Source: Marinomonas sp. SBI8L
GTDB lineage: Bacteria > Pseudomonadota > Gammaproteobacteria > Pseudomonadales > Marinomonadaceae
Length of the DNA: 64,000 nt
Assembly (NCBI RefSeq): GCF_001624705.1
Contig: NZ_JSEO01000001.1
Span: 124,001-188,000 of the forward strand
Direction: 5' to 3'
In this document: positions 37,435 through 46,246 of the stretch, piece by piece
Position numbering within the stretch: position 1 is the first letter of the stretch
Layout of the letters: each line of letters starts with the position of its first letter
Notes under the pieces: generated by a model
The model's database searches: none
What the model was told of the DNA's origin: nothing
Seen by the model: only the letters and a program-made list of their open reading frames with translations
Position numbers and translations under genes: made by a program

Positions 37435-38325
37435 TTGTTTAAAAATATTAATTTATTGGTCACCTTTGAAAGCGCAGCAAGACACAAGAGTTATAGCTTA
37501 GCAGCCGCAGAACTTTGTATTTCCCAAGCGGCTGTAAGCCAACAAATGCGACAGTTAGAACAAGGCTTAAACACTCGGTTATTTATCCGTAAAGGCAGAG
37601 AAATGCTGCTAAGCCAACAGGGCCAAATGGTATTTGAATGCTCTCAAAAAGCATTGGGGATCATTAATCAAGGGCTGAGCCAACTTCATCAAGAAGACAT
37701 AGCTGGTGAACTCACCATCAGCTCTACTCAAGCTTTTAGCACACTATGGCTAATGCCTAGGATTCAACGCTTTAGCGAACAACATCCTGAGATTCAAATA
37801 CGCGTCTCCTCCTCTTCAGGGTTTGAAGATCTAAAACAAGCCCACATTGATTTAGCCATACGCTTTGGTACAGAAGTTGAAGAACAAACCTCTCTTAGCC
37901 TTGCCTGTGTCTACTTTGGCGAATCAGAGGTGTACCCCATTTGTTCAGCACAATTAGCAGATAAATTACAACTGAATACACCAGCAGACCTTCTTTCAAC
38001 TTGGTTGGTTAGCTTAGAAAAGCCTGGGAGTTATGACTGGCAAGATTGGTTTGAGCATGCAGGCGTAACTGGAATAGAAAATCACCAGCAATGGACCAAG
38101 GTAGATAGTACGGATATGGCAATTAATGCTGTTGCAAGCGGTCATGGTGTCACCTTGGCCGTGCCTTATTTATGTCAAAAGCAACTTGATACTGGCGAAC
38201 TCGTCATCCCTTTTAACCTTTCGCATCCAAACTCAGTGAAGCGCTATATGGTTTATGACCCTCACTCTGCCAAGCTATCTCGCTTAAAAGTATTTATGGA
38301 ATGGTTAAAAGCAGAGATGTCTTAG
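37435..38325 (+). CDS. LysR family regulator (GcvA-like), TTG start
   Basis: 296 aa. HTH at about 18-50 (YSLAAAELCISQAAVSQQMRQLE) and a GcvA-type effector domain. No ATG or GTG lies between the in-frame stop at 37414-37416 and the conserved N-terminus, so TTG at 37435 is the only good start, with AAGG about ten bases upstream. It is divergent from the PEP mutase-like gene, its likely target. Confidence 0.85.
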   Translation: MFKNINLLVTFESAARHKSYSLAAAELCISQAAVSQQMRQLEQGLNTRLFIRKGREMLLSQQGQMVFECSQKALGIINQGLSQLHQEDIAGELTISSTQAFSTLWLMPRIQRFSEQHPEIQIRVSSSSGFEDLKQAHIDLAIRFGTEVEEQTSLSLACVYFGESEVYPICSAQLADKLQLNTPADLLSTWLVSLEKPGSYDWQDWFEHAGVTGIENHQQWTKVDSTDMAINAVASGHGVTLAVPYLCQKQLDTGELVIPFNLSHPNSVKRYMVYDPHSAKLSRLKVFMEWLKAEMS

Positions 38326-38445
38326 TCAAAATCAAACCGAATTTAGCACTAAATGCGTCAAACCTGACAAACAACTTACAATAGGACACGTTAGAATAAT
38401 GAAGACAGCAGAAAAATAAGTAAAAAAGTTAGAAAGAATGTCTTT

Positions 38446-39228
38446 ATGAATCTCGAAAAATTAGTCAAAAAAACGCGCTCAAACATCTCCTTAGCAACCA
38501 CCCTTTTCACTATCAGTTCAGCACCTTTAGCAGCTACAAATGAAGTACGCGTTTGCTCATTACAGCTACCTCCTCAAACTATGCTAAATAAGCAAGGTGA
38601 GCCAGATGGTTTTGCCGTGCGCATTCTTCAAGGCGTATCCAAGCAATTAAATTGGAAGCTAACCTTTATATACAGCCCTTGGATGAGAGTAGTCAATCAT
38701 GCAAAAAGTGGTAAGTGCGACCTAATGATGACAGTGCTAAATAAAGGAGATTATTCTGAATATATGACCTTTCCTAAGTCCTATATTATTAATCAAAAAA
38801 ATGTCTTGGTTAAAGCTAAAGGTAAGAAAGTTCAATATTCGGGAGACCTAGAAACATTCATGCGTAAGCATGATATTGCCCTTTATCGTGACAAACGAGT
38901 GGATGACAAATTTGAGTATTACCGCAAGCAACCTTGGGCGAAACTTGAAGAAGTAAATCAAATAGAACAGGCAATCATGATGTTATTGGCAAACCGCATA
39001 GATGCCTATATCGAGAACGATTTAACATCGGCATATAAATTAAGAGAGCTTGGTTTGTTAGATCAAGTTGAGGTGCTCTCACCTCCGTTAAATACCACCC
39101 CAGCCTATATCACCTTCCCCCATGCAGGAAATCTAGTTAACCAAGTTGATAAATACGATAACGCGATAGAAACCTATAAGAAAACATCAGAATATAAAGC
39201 GCTAGAGAAGCATTACTTAGGTAATTAA
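38446..39228 (+). CDS. Periplasmic solute-binding protein (family 3-like)
   Basis: 260 aa. A signal peptide (about 1-29, ending at APLAA) is followed by a bacterial extracellular solute-binding family 3-type domain: RVCSLQLPPQTMLNKQGEPDGFAVRIL, FIYSPWMRVVNHAKSGKCDLMM. No permease or ATPase gene adjoins it, so it is an orphan that may serve a distant transporter or a sensor. Ligand unknown. Confidence 0.82.
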   Translation: MNLEKLVKKTRSNISLATTLFTISSAPLAATNEVRVCSLQLPPQTMLNKQGEPDGFAVRILQGVSKQLNWKLTFIYSPWMRVVNHAKSGKCDLMMTVLNKGDYSEYMTFPKSYIINQKNVLVKAKGKKVQYSGDLETFMRKHDIALYRDKRVDDKFEYYRKQPWAKLEEVNQIEQAIMMLLANRIDAYIENDLTSAYKLRELGLLDQVEVLSPPLNTTPAYITFPHAGNLVNQVDKYDNAIETYKKTSEYKALEKHYLGN

Positions 39229-39745
39229 ATTACTGGGCTATTATTAGAAAGCGCCATTATTAATAGCGCTTTATAAGAATAGCCAGCGTCTTTTTTCTCA
39301 TATTAAAAAAGTTTTCTGCAAGTGATTCAGCTACAAAGCTAAGGAAGCACTGAAGCAGGTAACCAGAGCCTTTAACATTCTACCTCTATAGAGTGATCTT
39401 TATAAAACATATCCTAGACCTTTTTAGATCGCTTAAAATAACACATAAAAATCATTTCAGATAAAATAAAAAAACATCAATAAAAATCAAAACAAACCAT
39501 ATTATAAATATAATAAAATCATAAAAATGAATAAAACTCATTTAAATCAATGTGTGTAATATTACATCAAAAATCACCTGTAATATTACACCGAAGAGCA
39601 CCTAAAATATTAAAAAACAAAAAAATAAAATATTTTTAAAAATATATTCAGAATAAATATTGCAAACGCTTTCATTATAAATATAATCCCTCCCGAAAAT
39701 AACACTGATTTTTTAAAAGCAATACAAGTATAAATAAGGATATTT
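39229..39745. other. AT-rich intergenic region upstream of the oxygenase cassette
   Basis: 517 bases with no credible gene. It holds a weak hairpin (AAAGCGC/GCGCTTT, 39248-39272) just after the binding-protein gene, an AT-rich stretch, two perfect TGTAATATTACA palindromes and a LacI-like half site (GCAAACGCTTTCAT near 39661). Probably the promoter region of the cassette. Confidence 0.6.
39555..39590. promoter_or_regulatory. Twin palindromes TGTAATATTACA, putative operators
   Basis: Two identical perfect 12-bp palindromes at 39555-39566 and 39579-39590, centres 24 bp apart, about 160-190 bp before the oxygenase start. The symmetry fits a dimeric regulator such as a GntR-type protein; no such gene is in the neighbourhood. 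Confidence 0.6.
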
Positions 39746-40687
39746 ATGAGTGTAAAAACCTACCCTGTTTCAACAGCTCTAAAAAATTTAATAAATCAAA
39801 ATAGCGCTTCTAACTTATTTAATCCACTTAACTCAATCGAAGGTGCTTATATAGCCAAAGATTTTCAAGAAGTTATCACCTCAACTCTTAGTGTCGAGTC
39901 TGAGTTTGGAGCAATCAGAATCACTGGAATCCCAATAAAAAGCGATGATGAAAATAATCAATTAATGAAATCTATTTGTGATTTGATTGGTGATGCGGTT
40001 GGTTTTTCAGGGGAAAATAATGCAACCATGGTGCAAAACTTAGCTCCGAGTGCAAAACATATTCACTCCAAAGCAGGAACAGGTTCTAAAGTAGATTTAG
40101 AAGCTCACAGTGACTTAGCTCACTTATATCCCTATAACCCAGATTATTTAATGTTATTTTGCGTTAATTCAGGTTCAGGTGAGCAGCCTAAAACAACACT
40201 TTTTGATATCAATGATTTGGGAAAGTATGTTTCTAAAGAAACGTTTGAGCACCTAAAAAACACAAGATACCAATATGATCTTCCTGAATCATTTAAAGGG
40301 GATATATCATTTTCAAAGAAAACCTTAAAGTGTCCCATTATTCAAGAAGGTAATAGATTAGAATCATGCTTTCAGTTTAATACAATGAGACCAATAGATG
40401 AAAAGTCAAGCGATATACTTTCTGATATTAAATCCATCATTTCAAAAAACTCAGACTATATTAAGTTCGAAACGGGTGATCTAGTTATTTTAAAAAACAA
40501 AAGAATGCTTCATGGAAGAAGTGCTTTCACACCAAACTTTAATGAACAAACTCGTTTATTAAAACGTTTATATGTCACAAAGAGTATCAACAATCTAAAA
40601 GAGTTTACTCATTATCAAATAAACTCATTAAAGCTATTAGACTCAATCTCTTATGACAACGAAATACAACAAACTGACGTTGCCTAA
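39746..40687 (+). CDS. Fe(II)/2-oxoglutarate dioxygenase, clavaminate synthase/TauD-like
   Basis: 313-aa cytoplasmic oxygenase with a double-stranded beta-helix. The iron triad is H121 and D123 (LEAHSDLAHLYP) plus H256 (MLHGRSAF); R270, 14 residues after the distal His, should bind 2-oxoglutarate. Layout and spacing resemble clavaminate synthase and amino-acid hydroxylases (AsnO/VioC) more than classical taurine dioxygenase. Likely hydroxylates an amino acid or similar small acid; substrate unknown. ATAAGG supports the start. First gene of a three-gene cassette; codon use is AT-rich compared with neighbours. Confidence 0.8.
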   Translation: MSVKTYPVSTALKNLINQNSASNLFNPLNSIEGAYIAKDFQEVITSTLSVESEFGAIRITGIPIKSDDENNQLMKSICDLIGDAVGFSGENNATMVQNLAPSAKHIHSKAGTGSKVDLEAHSDLAHLYPYNPDYLMLFCVNSGSGEQPKTTLFDINDLGKYVSKETFEHLKNTRYQYDLPESFKGDISFSKKTLKCPIIQEGNRLESCFQFNTMRPIDEKSSDILSDIKSIISKNSDYIKFETGDLVILKNKRMLHGRSAFTPNFNEQTRLLKRLYVTKSINNLKEFTHYQINSLKLLDSISYDNEIQQTDVA

Positions 40688-40723
40688 AACTCAAAAGTAT
40701 AACTAGTTTAAATCGGAAAAATA

Positions 40724-41608
40724 ATGAAAATTGGAATAATTGGTGTTGGTGGAATGGGCTCAGGAATAGCCAGAAACCTATTAAAAACAGGTAATAAAAT
40801 ATTTGCATATGACAAACAATATAAGTGTGAAAAAGCACTCAATGATCTCGGAATAAACACAGCCTCATCCCTTAAAGAGTTACAAGATGCTTCTGTCATT
40901 TTTCTATCTCTACCAGATACAGACTCAGTAGATAACACTGTTTTTGGGCATGGAGGGTTAGTCTCTCTAAATTTCAAAGGAACAATTATTGATACAGGTA
41001 CAACAGACCCTAGTTTTACGACCAAGGCTGCTGAACAGTTAATCAATCATCATATTAAATTTATTGATGCGCCTGTTTCTGGACTAGAAAGTAAAGCGCT
41101 AAAAGGAGAGTTAACAAGTATGCTTGGCTCTTCTAATGAGGAGTTAATTGAGCTAAGAAGCTTAATTGAATCATACTCTAAAACCCTTGTTGTCCTTGGC
41201 GGCATAGGTCAGGGCCAATTAGCTAAGATGCTTAACAACGTACTATATAACACAGCATGTGCCAGTGTAGCTGAAATTTTAGCAGTCGCAGTAAAGCATG
41301 ATATTAACCTAGATGGGTTTTATGAAATTGTTTGTAACAGCACAGGAAACAGTAAAGCCTTTGAAATATTTGTCCCTCTCATTAGACAAGGGATATTTAG
41401 CCCCGGAGGAGAAGTAGGTGCAGGACTTTCTATGGAAAAAGCATTTAAAGATATGCTTGCATTCAAAGAAGTTACTCAGAATGAGCCTGAATCTGTACCT
41501 GTAACTAATGCATGTTTTCAAACTTACCAAGCCGCTTTAGATAAAGGTTTTGGTGACAAAAACAAAGGTGCCATGGCTCGTGTTTGGCATGATTGGCCAG
41601 AAGCTTAA
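40724..41608 (+). CDS. 3-Hydroxyisobutyrate dehydrogenase-like beta-hydroxyacid dehydrogenase
   Basis: 294-aa NAD(P)-dependent dehydrogenase. The Rossmann motif is GVGGMGSG at 7-14, the substrate motif is DAPVSGLESKALKGEL at 115-130 (a Leu replaces the usual second Gly of DAPVSGG), and catalytic K168 lies in GQLAKMLNN. Family members oxidise 3-hydroxyisobutyrate, tartronate semialdehyde, 6-phosphogluconate-like acids or sulfolactaldehyde. Following the oxygenase by 36 bp, it could oxidise the hydroxylated product. Exact substrate open. Confidence 0.83.
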   Translation: MKIGIIGVGGMGSGIARNLLKTGNKIFAYDKQYKCEKALNDLGINTASSLKELQDASVIFLSLPDTDSVDNTVFGHGGLVSLNFKGTIIDTGTTDPSFTTKAAEQLINHHIKFIDAPVSGLESKALKGELTSMLGSSNEELIELRSLIESYSKTLVVLGGIGQGQLAKMLNNVLYNTACASVAEILAVAVKHDINLDGFYEIVCNSTGNSKAFEIFVPLIRQGIFSPGGEVGAGLSMEKAFKDMLAFKEVTQNEPESVPVTNACFQTYQAALDKGFGDKNKGAMARVWHDWPEA

Positions 41609-41652
41609 ACTTTAAAACGAATTATATCTTCACTTAGGACAAAGAGTATTTC

Positions 41653-42423
41653 ATGGCAGATTATTTAACGTTTGAAATCTTAATGATGGTGTTTGCTGGC
41701 GGTCTTGTGGCAGGCATTGTTGACTCCATCGCGGGCGGTGGTGGATTGGTTGCCTTACCTATTCTATTAGGAGTAGGCCTACCTCCAACTACGGCATTAG
41801 CAACCAGTAAATTTCAAGCCTTATTTGGAAGTAGCTTTGCTGCAATAAGTTATTATCGAAGAGGCTTGGTCTCACTTGAAGATACAGGTAAAACGATGTT
41901 TTTTACCTGTATTGGCGCAATTTTAGGGTCACTATTATTACTAAACACACCCAATGACATACTTAAATATGTTGTACCAGTGTTATTAGTTTGTATTTTC
42001 TTATTATTGATATTTAAACCAACACGATTAGAAAACGAGTCTACCTCTAAGTTTCCTAGAAAATTTTTCCCAGGAACATTTGGTACTTCATTAGGTTTTT
42101 ATGATGGTTTTTTTGGGCCAGGTATTGGGACATTATGGTCAGTCGCATTATCTTTATTTAAGGGGTATAACCTAAAACAGTCCACTGGCACGGCAAAAAT
42201 TTACAACGCAACAAGTAACTTTGTCGGCGTGGTCGTTTTATTATATGCGGGTGTTATTGTTATACCAATTGCGATTGCAATGGCTATAGGACAAGCAATA
42301 GGAGGATATTTAGGGCCAATGATAGTTCCTTGGATTAACTCTCGTCACTTAAGGCTTTCTATGCTGGCTATCATTATTGCGACCATATCAAAATCTGTTC
42401 ATCAACTACTGATTATTCAATAA
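41653..42423 (+). CDS. TSUP (TauE/SafE) family membrane exporter
   Basis: 256 aa with about eight membrane segments. The family motif DSIAGGGGLVALPILLGVGLPP is at the N-terminus, with ATSKFQALFGS following, and the second-half counterpart is DGFFGPGIGTLW. TSUP proteins export sulfite, sulfoacetate or other organic anions. It lies 44 bp after the dehydrogenase and completes the cassette. If the pathway handles a sulfonate, this would export sulfite or the end product; otherwise another carboxylate. Confidence 0.85.
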   Translation: MADYLTFEILMMVFAGGLVAGIVDSIAGGGGLVALPILLGVGLPPTTALATSKFQALFGSSFAAISYYRRGLVSLEDTGKTMFFTCIGAILGSLLLLNTPNDILKYVVPVLLVCIFLLLIFKPTRLENESTSKFPRKFFPGTFGTSLGFYDGFFGPGIGTLWSVALSLFKGYNLKQSTGTAKIYNATSNFVGVVVLLYAGVIVIPIAIAMAIGQAIGGYLGPMIVPWINSRHLRLSMLAIIIATISKSVHQLLIIQ

Positions 42424-42437
42424 TAAGTAATCTAACT

Positions 42438-42468
42438 ACGAGCACTCGTTAAGCAATCTAGTGCTCGT
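42438..42468 (+). terminator. Hairpin after the oxygenase cassette
   Basis: ACGAGCACT and AGTGCTCGT form a perfect 9-bp stem with a 13-base loop, 15 bases past the TSUP stop. The following sequence is only mildly T-rich. Confidence 0.5.
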
Positions 42469-42547
42469 CAACTCCTTCTAAATAACAAAAGACTTATTTA
42501 TACACAAAAAATTCACTTGCCCAAGCACCCTCTACCTTCAAAACTAT

Positions 42548-43216
42548 TTAGCCTGCAAACAACTTAAAGCGCCTTCGTATTTCATTTACCAGACGATGCC
42601 TTGAGCTTCTTGGCCTTTCATGTGGTGCAAATAGAGCGCTCGATTTATCTAAAAGATTCACGGCTTTTTCAAGGGAGGTTAATGCCGCTTGTGAAAGCTC
42701 ATCCGACTCTGAAAGTCGATTAATTTCAAAAATGGCTACCGCCTTAGCCGCGATATCCTCAGGTAAACCAGATTTAGTACATAAACCATAGGTCCCTTGA
42801 ATAAAATGACCCCAAGCTTCTTTAATATAAGCATCAATTTCAGACACCAGTTTAAAATCATTACACACATGCCCAAGGCTTTTAAGACGCTCTTGTTCAG
42901 AGCAATACCTCAGATAAAATAGCTTAAAAACCTCATTCTTAAATTGTATCTCTTGGCAAAACTTATGCTGCAAAACAAGTAAGTCGTCCAGCCAAGAAGC
43001 GTAACCTTTGGCATAGAACTCAAGCTCTTGCAGCTCTTCATGCTCCCCAAAGAATGAGTCACAATTCACATCCAAATTAACCTTATAAGAAGGTTTAGGC
43101 ATGACACCCAAGGCTTGATACTTTTCAAGTTGTCCTGCCATAACTTTAGAAGCGCTAATTAGCTCGTCTTTGGTATAAAAATATTCTGATAGGTATTTGA
43201 TAAGTTCCAATAGCAT
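42548..43216 (-). CDS. Uncharacterised protein, DUF6058-like
   Basis: 222 aa, soluble, mainly helical. It begins LIKYLSEYFYTKDELISASKV, then LGVMPKPSYKVNL, which recalls the DUF6058 family; I am not certain of that. Repeated acidic and aromatic helices with HGE/HEE-type patches follow. AAGGAGG precedes the start. No partner gene. Function unknown. Confidence 0.6.
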   Translation of the reverse strand: MLLELIKYLSEYFYTKDELISASKVMAGQLEKYQALGVMPKPSYKVNLDVNCDSFFGEHEELQELEFYAKGYASWLDDLLVLQHKFCQEIQFKNEVFKLFYLRYCSEQERLKSLGHVCNDFKLVSEIDAYIKEAWGHFIQGTYGLCTKSGLPEDIAAKAVAIFEINRLSESDELSQAALTSLEKAVNLLDKSSALFAPHERPRSSRHRLVNEIRRRFKLFAG

Positions 43217-43352
43217 TTAAACCTCCTTTTAAGATGAAAGAAGGTGAAAGTAGCATCAGAAAAAGAGAGATACTTCGGTGTTGACCAAAGTAATAGTTTT
43301 TGAAAGGTCTAGATTTTTCTAGTTCCCCCGACCCTTCTAGGAATTCATATTA

Positions 43353-43430
43353 GGTAGCTTAGCTACCGTTTTAGGTACAAAGTTGAGCTGGAGCTCAACC
43401 CTATGCATTCCCACGTAGAACATGGGAACG
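43353..43430. repeat. Cluster of three palindromes (REP-like)
   Basis: In order: GGTAGCTTAGCTACC (43353-43367), GTTGAGCTGGAGCTCAAC (43382-43399), and a TTCCCA/TGGGAA hairpin (43408-43428). The last resembles the CATTCCCACG...GGGAACG dispersed palindromes known in many gammaproteobacterial genomes. No second copy is in this window. Confidence 0.5.
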
Positions 43431-43462
43431 AGGCACATTGGTGAGTTGAAAAAGGCGCTATT

Positions 43463-44266
43463 TTACTCAGGCTGCTGAATATACTTTTGAATGATGTAGT
43501 CTATGTCGCCGTTTAGCTTCATATCAATGATGATTTGATTAAACTCTTTAATAAAGGCCTGTTTGAAAGGGTACTTTCCTTCATTCACATTGGTAAAACC
43601 TAGGTAACTTTCTTCGTAAGAAACCATTTTCCCTGAATCGATATTTTCCAGTGCATTATAATGGGAAAAACGTGTTTTAATTCTTTCTAATTCAGTTTCA
43701 ATTGCTAGCTGATCGTTCACGTAACAATCTATTCTACCTGTTCCTACCATTAATAAATTTTGTTCTGCACGTAGTGATTCAGACATATATATTTTTTTGT
43801 TTTTTACGGCATCTAAAAATGCGTCGCCACCTAATAAGTAACCACTGCTCTGCCCTATGGTTAAACCAAAATAGTCTTCTGGCCATCTTTTTCGATTGAA
43901 TGAATCGACACTTTTGTTACAAACCAGGATGGTTTTTTCGGTGAAGATAGGTGCTGAGTAAGGCTCGATATAAGGGCGTCTATTTGGATAGTAATAAGGC
44001 GGAAAAAGCGCAAATGCTTTACCTGTATTGAGCAGGTTTAAGCCTCGCTCCCAAGGGACGGCAACTAAATTTACCTGGTAATCATCCATTTTATCAAAGG
44101 CTTGCGTGAGCACATCGATATAAACACCTTTGAAGACACCGTTTTCTTCCCATGAATAAGGGCGGTATGAAGCATCACCATAGACGGTAACTGTGTGTTT
44201 TTGCGTGGCGAGAGTCACTAAACTAAAACTAAGGAGTAAGCCGGTAATTATAATTTTTCTTATCAT
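43463..44266 (-). CDS. Periplasmic solute-binding protein (family 3-like)
   Basis: 267 aa. A signal peptide (about 1-20) precedes a family 3-type binding domain: TVTVYGDASYRPYSWEENGVFKG and VDVLTQAFDKM-like start, AVPWERGLNLL, then GRIDCYVNDQLAIE. The ATG at 44266 is preferred to an upstream TTG at 44272. No ABC permease is adjacent; similar in style to the orphan binding protein at 38446-39228. The gap 44267-44529 holds no recognised feature. Confidence 0.8.
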   Translation of the reverse strand: MIRKIIITGLLLSFSLVTLATQKHTVTVYGDASYRPYSWEENGVFKGVYIDVLTQAFDKMDDYQVNLVAVPWERGLNLLNTGKAFALFPPYYYPNRRPYIEPYSAPIFTEKTILVCNKSVDSFNRKRWPEDYFGLTIGQSSGYLLGGDAFLDAVKNKKIYMSESLRAEQNLLMVGTGRIDCYVNDQLAIETELERIKTRFSHYNALENIDSGKMVSYEESYLGFTNVNEGKYPFKQAFIKEFNQIIIDMKLNGDIDYIIQKYIQQPE

Positions 44267-44529
44267 TAACAACTCAATTTATAATGGATTAATGAATGCT
44301 GTTCATCGTCTCTTATTCTTTGATCCTATCAGTAATAAAAAGGTGAACCAATACTCATTAAGCTTAAGTTAGCCTTTATATTCATTTTATCTAATATGAT
44401 TTATGTTATTCATGTGTTTCAACGTTTTCTGAGCTAAGTTAGCTCAATATTATGGTAAGTTGGTTTTCGAAAACGCTATTACTCATCCATTCACCTTTGA
44501 ATGAGTATAAATTTTAAATGAATAGTGAG

Positions 44530-44928
44530 TTATTTTTGAAAGCTTTTTAACGCCTGCAAAGCTGCGTCTGCTTTCTCTTTTTGAACAAAGATATGATCAT
44601 GGTAATAAGCGGCAATCACATTGGCACTAATGTCATGTTCGGCAAGTTTAGTGGCAACGGCGGCGGTGAGTCCAACCGCATCTAAGCTTGAATGGACAGT
44701 CAGTGTGATACAGCTAAAAACAGATTCGTAAGCAAGCTTGTGAGTATCCGCCATGGCCTGTTCTAGCACTAGGGTGAGGCCCTCTTCTTCCATAAAGGTG
44801 GCGATAGGTTTCATGTTGAGGCTGCTAGCAAGGTCAGTATTTTGAACAGTACAAAAAACATAGTCTTGCTCTAATACATTAGGTTGCATGCTTGAGAGTA
44901 AGGTATCGAGATTCGTTTCACCTGACAT
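44530..44928 (-). CDS. ACT domain-containing protein (ACT_3/DUF2241)
   Basis: 132 aa with an N-terminal ACT_3-type region (LDTLLSSMQPNVLEQDYVFCTV) and a C-terminal ACT-like half (ITLTVHSSLDAVGLTAAVATKLAEHDISANVIAAYYHDHIFV). These small proteins are thought to sense amino acids; function unproven. Adjacent to rbsR on the same strand but separated by 44 bases, with no obvious functional link. Confidence 0.83.
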   Translation of the reverse strand: MSGETNLDTLLSSMQPNVLEQDYVFCTVQNTDLASSLNMKPIATFMEEEGLTLVLEQAMADTHKLAYESVFSCITLTVHSSLDAVGLTAAVATKLAEHDISANVIAAYYHDHIFVQKEKADAALQALKSFQK

Positions 44929-44972
44929 AATAACGCCTCATTTCATAGGTTTATGATGGATTCTAACTAGGT

Positions 44973-45974
44973 TTAAAGACTTTTCACACTGTCTCGTTCG
45001 ACCAAACATGGTTCAAGCTCAACTATTTGATTATTATCCGAGTTAGTCTCAATTTTTTTCAGCAACATGTCTACTGCTTGTTTGCCTAAGTCGTATTTAG
45101 GCTGATGTATAGTCGTCAATGAAGGCGTGATGTATTTAGCAAGATTAATGTCATCGTAGCCCATGATAGATAGATCATCAGGTACGCGAATGCCCTTCTT
45201 GCTGGCAGCGTTAATCACACTCATGGCCATCATGTCGTTGCATACAAATAAAGCGCTGGGCAATGGCCCTTTCTCATAGATTTCTAAGAAGGCTTTTTCG
45301 CCTCCTTCGCAAGCAAAGTCACCGGTTGCAATCCAATCTTGATTGACCGCTAACTTGGCTTCTTCCATGGCTTCTAAATAACCTGAATAGCGCTGCATGG
45401 CTGTTTGTTTGTCTAGCACACCTGTGATGCAGCCAATGTCTTTATGGCCTTTTTCGATAAGATATTGAGTGGCTAAATAACCCCCATGGTGAGAATTATC
45501 TTGAATTTTATCGCAAGGAAAGTCGGTTGGGCCCCAATCCATTACCACGGTTGGTATGGGTTTGTGATGAGAGAAAAGCGAAAAACCTTCGGTGTTTACT
45601 TCGCTACACATGAGCAAAAGCCCATCGACACGCTTTTGAAGCAGCGTATCTAGGTTGGCGTTCATGCGGTCAATATCATCTTCTGTGTTACACAAGATAA
45701 GGTTGTAGCCTTGTTCGTAGCAGCGTCTTTCAACGCCTTTTAATACTTCACTAAAAAAGGGGTTAGCTGAGGTGGTCACTAACATACCGAATGTCTTGGT
45801 ATTATTGACTTTGAGGCTGCGGGCTAAAGCCGATGGGGCGTAACGAAGATCTTCTACTGAAGCTAATACTCGCTTAGATACATCTTCACTGACATAGCGG
45901 GTTTTATTAAGCACATGACTGACTGTTGAGGTGGATACACCAGCATGCTTTGCTACATCTTTTATTGTCGCCAT
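44973..45974 (-). CDS. rbsR: Ribose operon repressor RbsR (LacI family)
   Basis: 333 aa. LacI helix-turn-helix (about 2-22, ATIKDVAKHAGVSTSTVSHVL) followed by a periplasmic-binding-protein-like effector domain with NPFFSEVLKGVERRCYEQGY and PALFVCNDMMAMSV-like segments. Assigned to RbsR because the rbs operon lies immediately upstream on the same strand. A terminator separates it from rbsB, so it likely has its own promoter in the 45975-46190 gap. Confidence 0.88.
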   Translation of the reverse strand: MATIKDVAKHAGVSTSTVSHVLNKTRYVSEDVSKRVLASVEDLRYAPSALARSLKVNNTKTFGMLVTTSANPFFSEVLKGVERRCYEQGYNLILCNTEDDIDRMNANLDTLLQKRVDGLLLMCSEVNTEGFSLFSHHKPIPTVVMDWGPTDFPCDKIQDNSHHGGYLATQYLIEKGHKDIGCITGVLDKQTAMQRYSGYLEAMEEAKLAVNQDWIATGDFACEGGEKAFLEIYEKGPLPSALFVCNDMMAMSVINAASKKGIRVPDDLSIMGYDDINLAKYITPSLTTIHQPKYDLGKQAVDMLLKKIETNSDNNQIVELEPCLVERDSVKSL

Positions 45975-46192
45975 TGATTAACCTTATTTAAAACATCTTG
46001 AGGGTTCTAAGTTCTTTTGGCGCTTTTCATCCAATTAAACCAGTATACCCAGTTTCTTCAAACTTATTGTAGTTTGCAGAATAAAAGTACCGAATATCAA
46101 AAAGATAGTCACTATTTAACAGGCATCTATTACACAATTCACACATAAGATACTTGTTGTATTCAGGCACTTTTCAATACATTTTCGCACAT

Positions 46193-46226
46193 AAAAAAGG
46201 GGCTTTTTAACTAAAACCCCTTTCTC
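46193..46226 (-). terminator. Terminator of the rbsDACB operon
   Basis: Read on the minus strand, AAAGGGG and CCCCTTT flank a 13-14-base loop and are followed by TTT. It lies about 20 bases past the rbsB stop. Confidence 0.75.
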
Positions 46227-46246
46227 ATTTTTGCTCAAATTAATGC

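Noticed and set aside
37404-37440. Possible frameshift at the start of the GcvA-like LysR gene
   Set aside because: An alternative frame reads a short LysR-like leader and stops, but the main frame is complete from a TTG start, so no frameshift is needed.
39440-39660. AT-rich tract resembling a replication origin or CRISPR leader
   Set aside because: No DnaA boxes, no iterons and no spaced direct repeats; better read as a promoter region.
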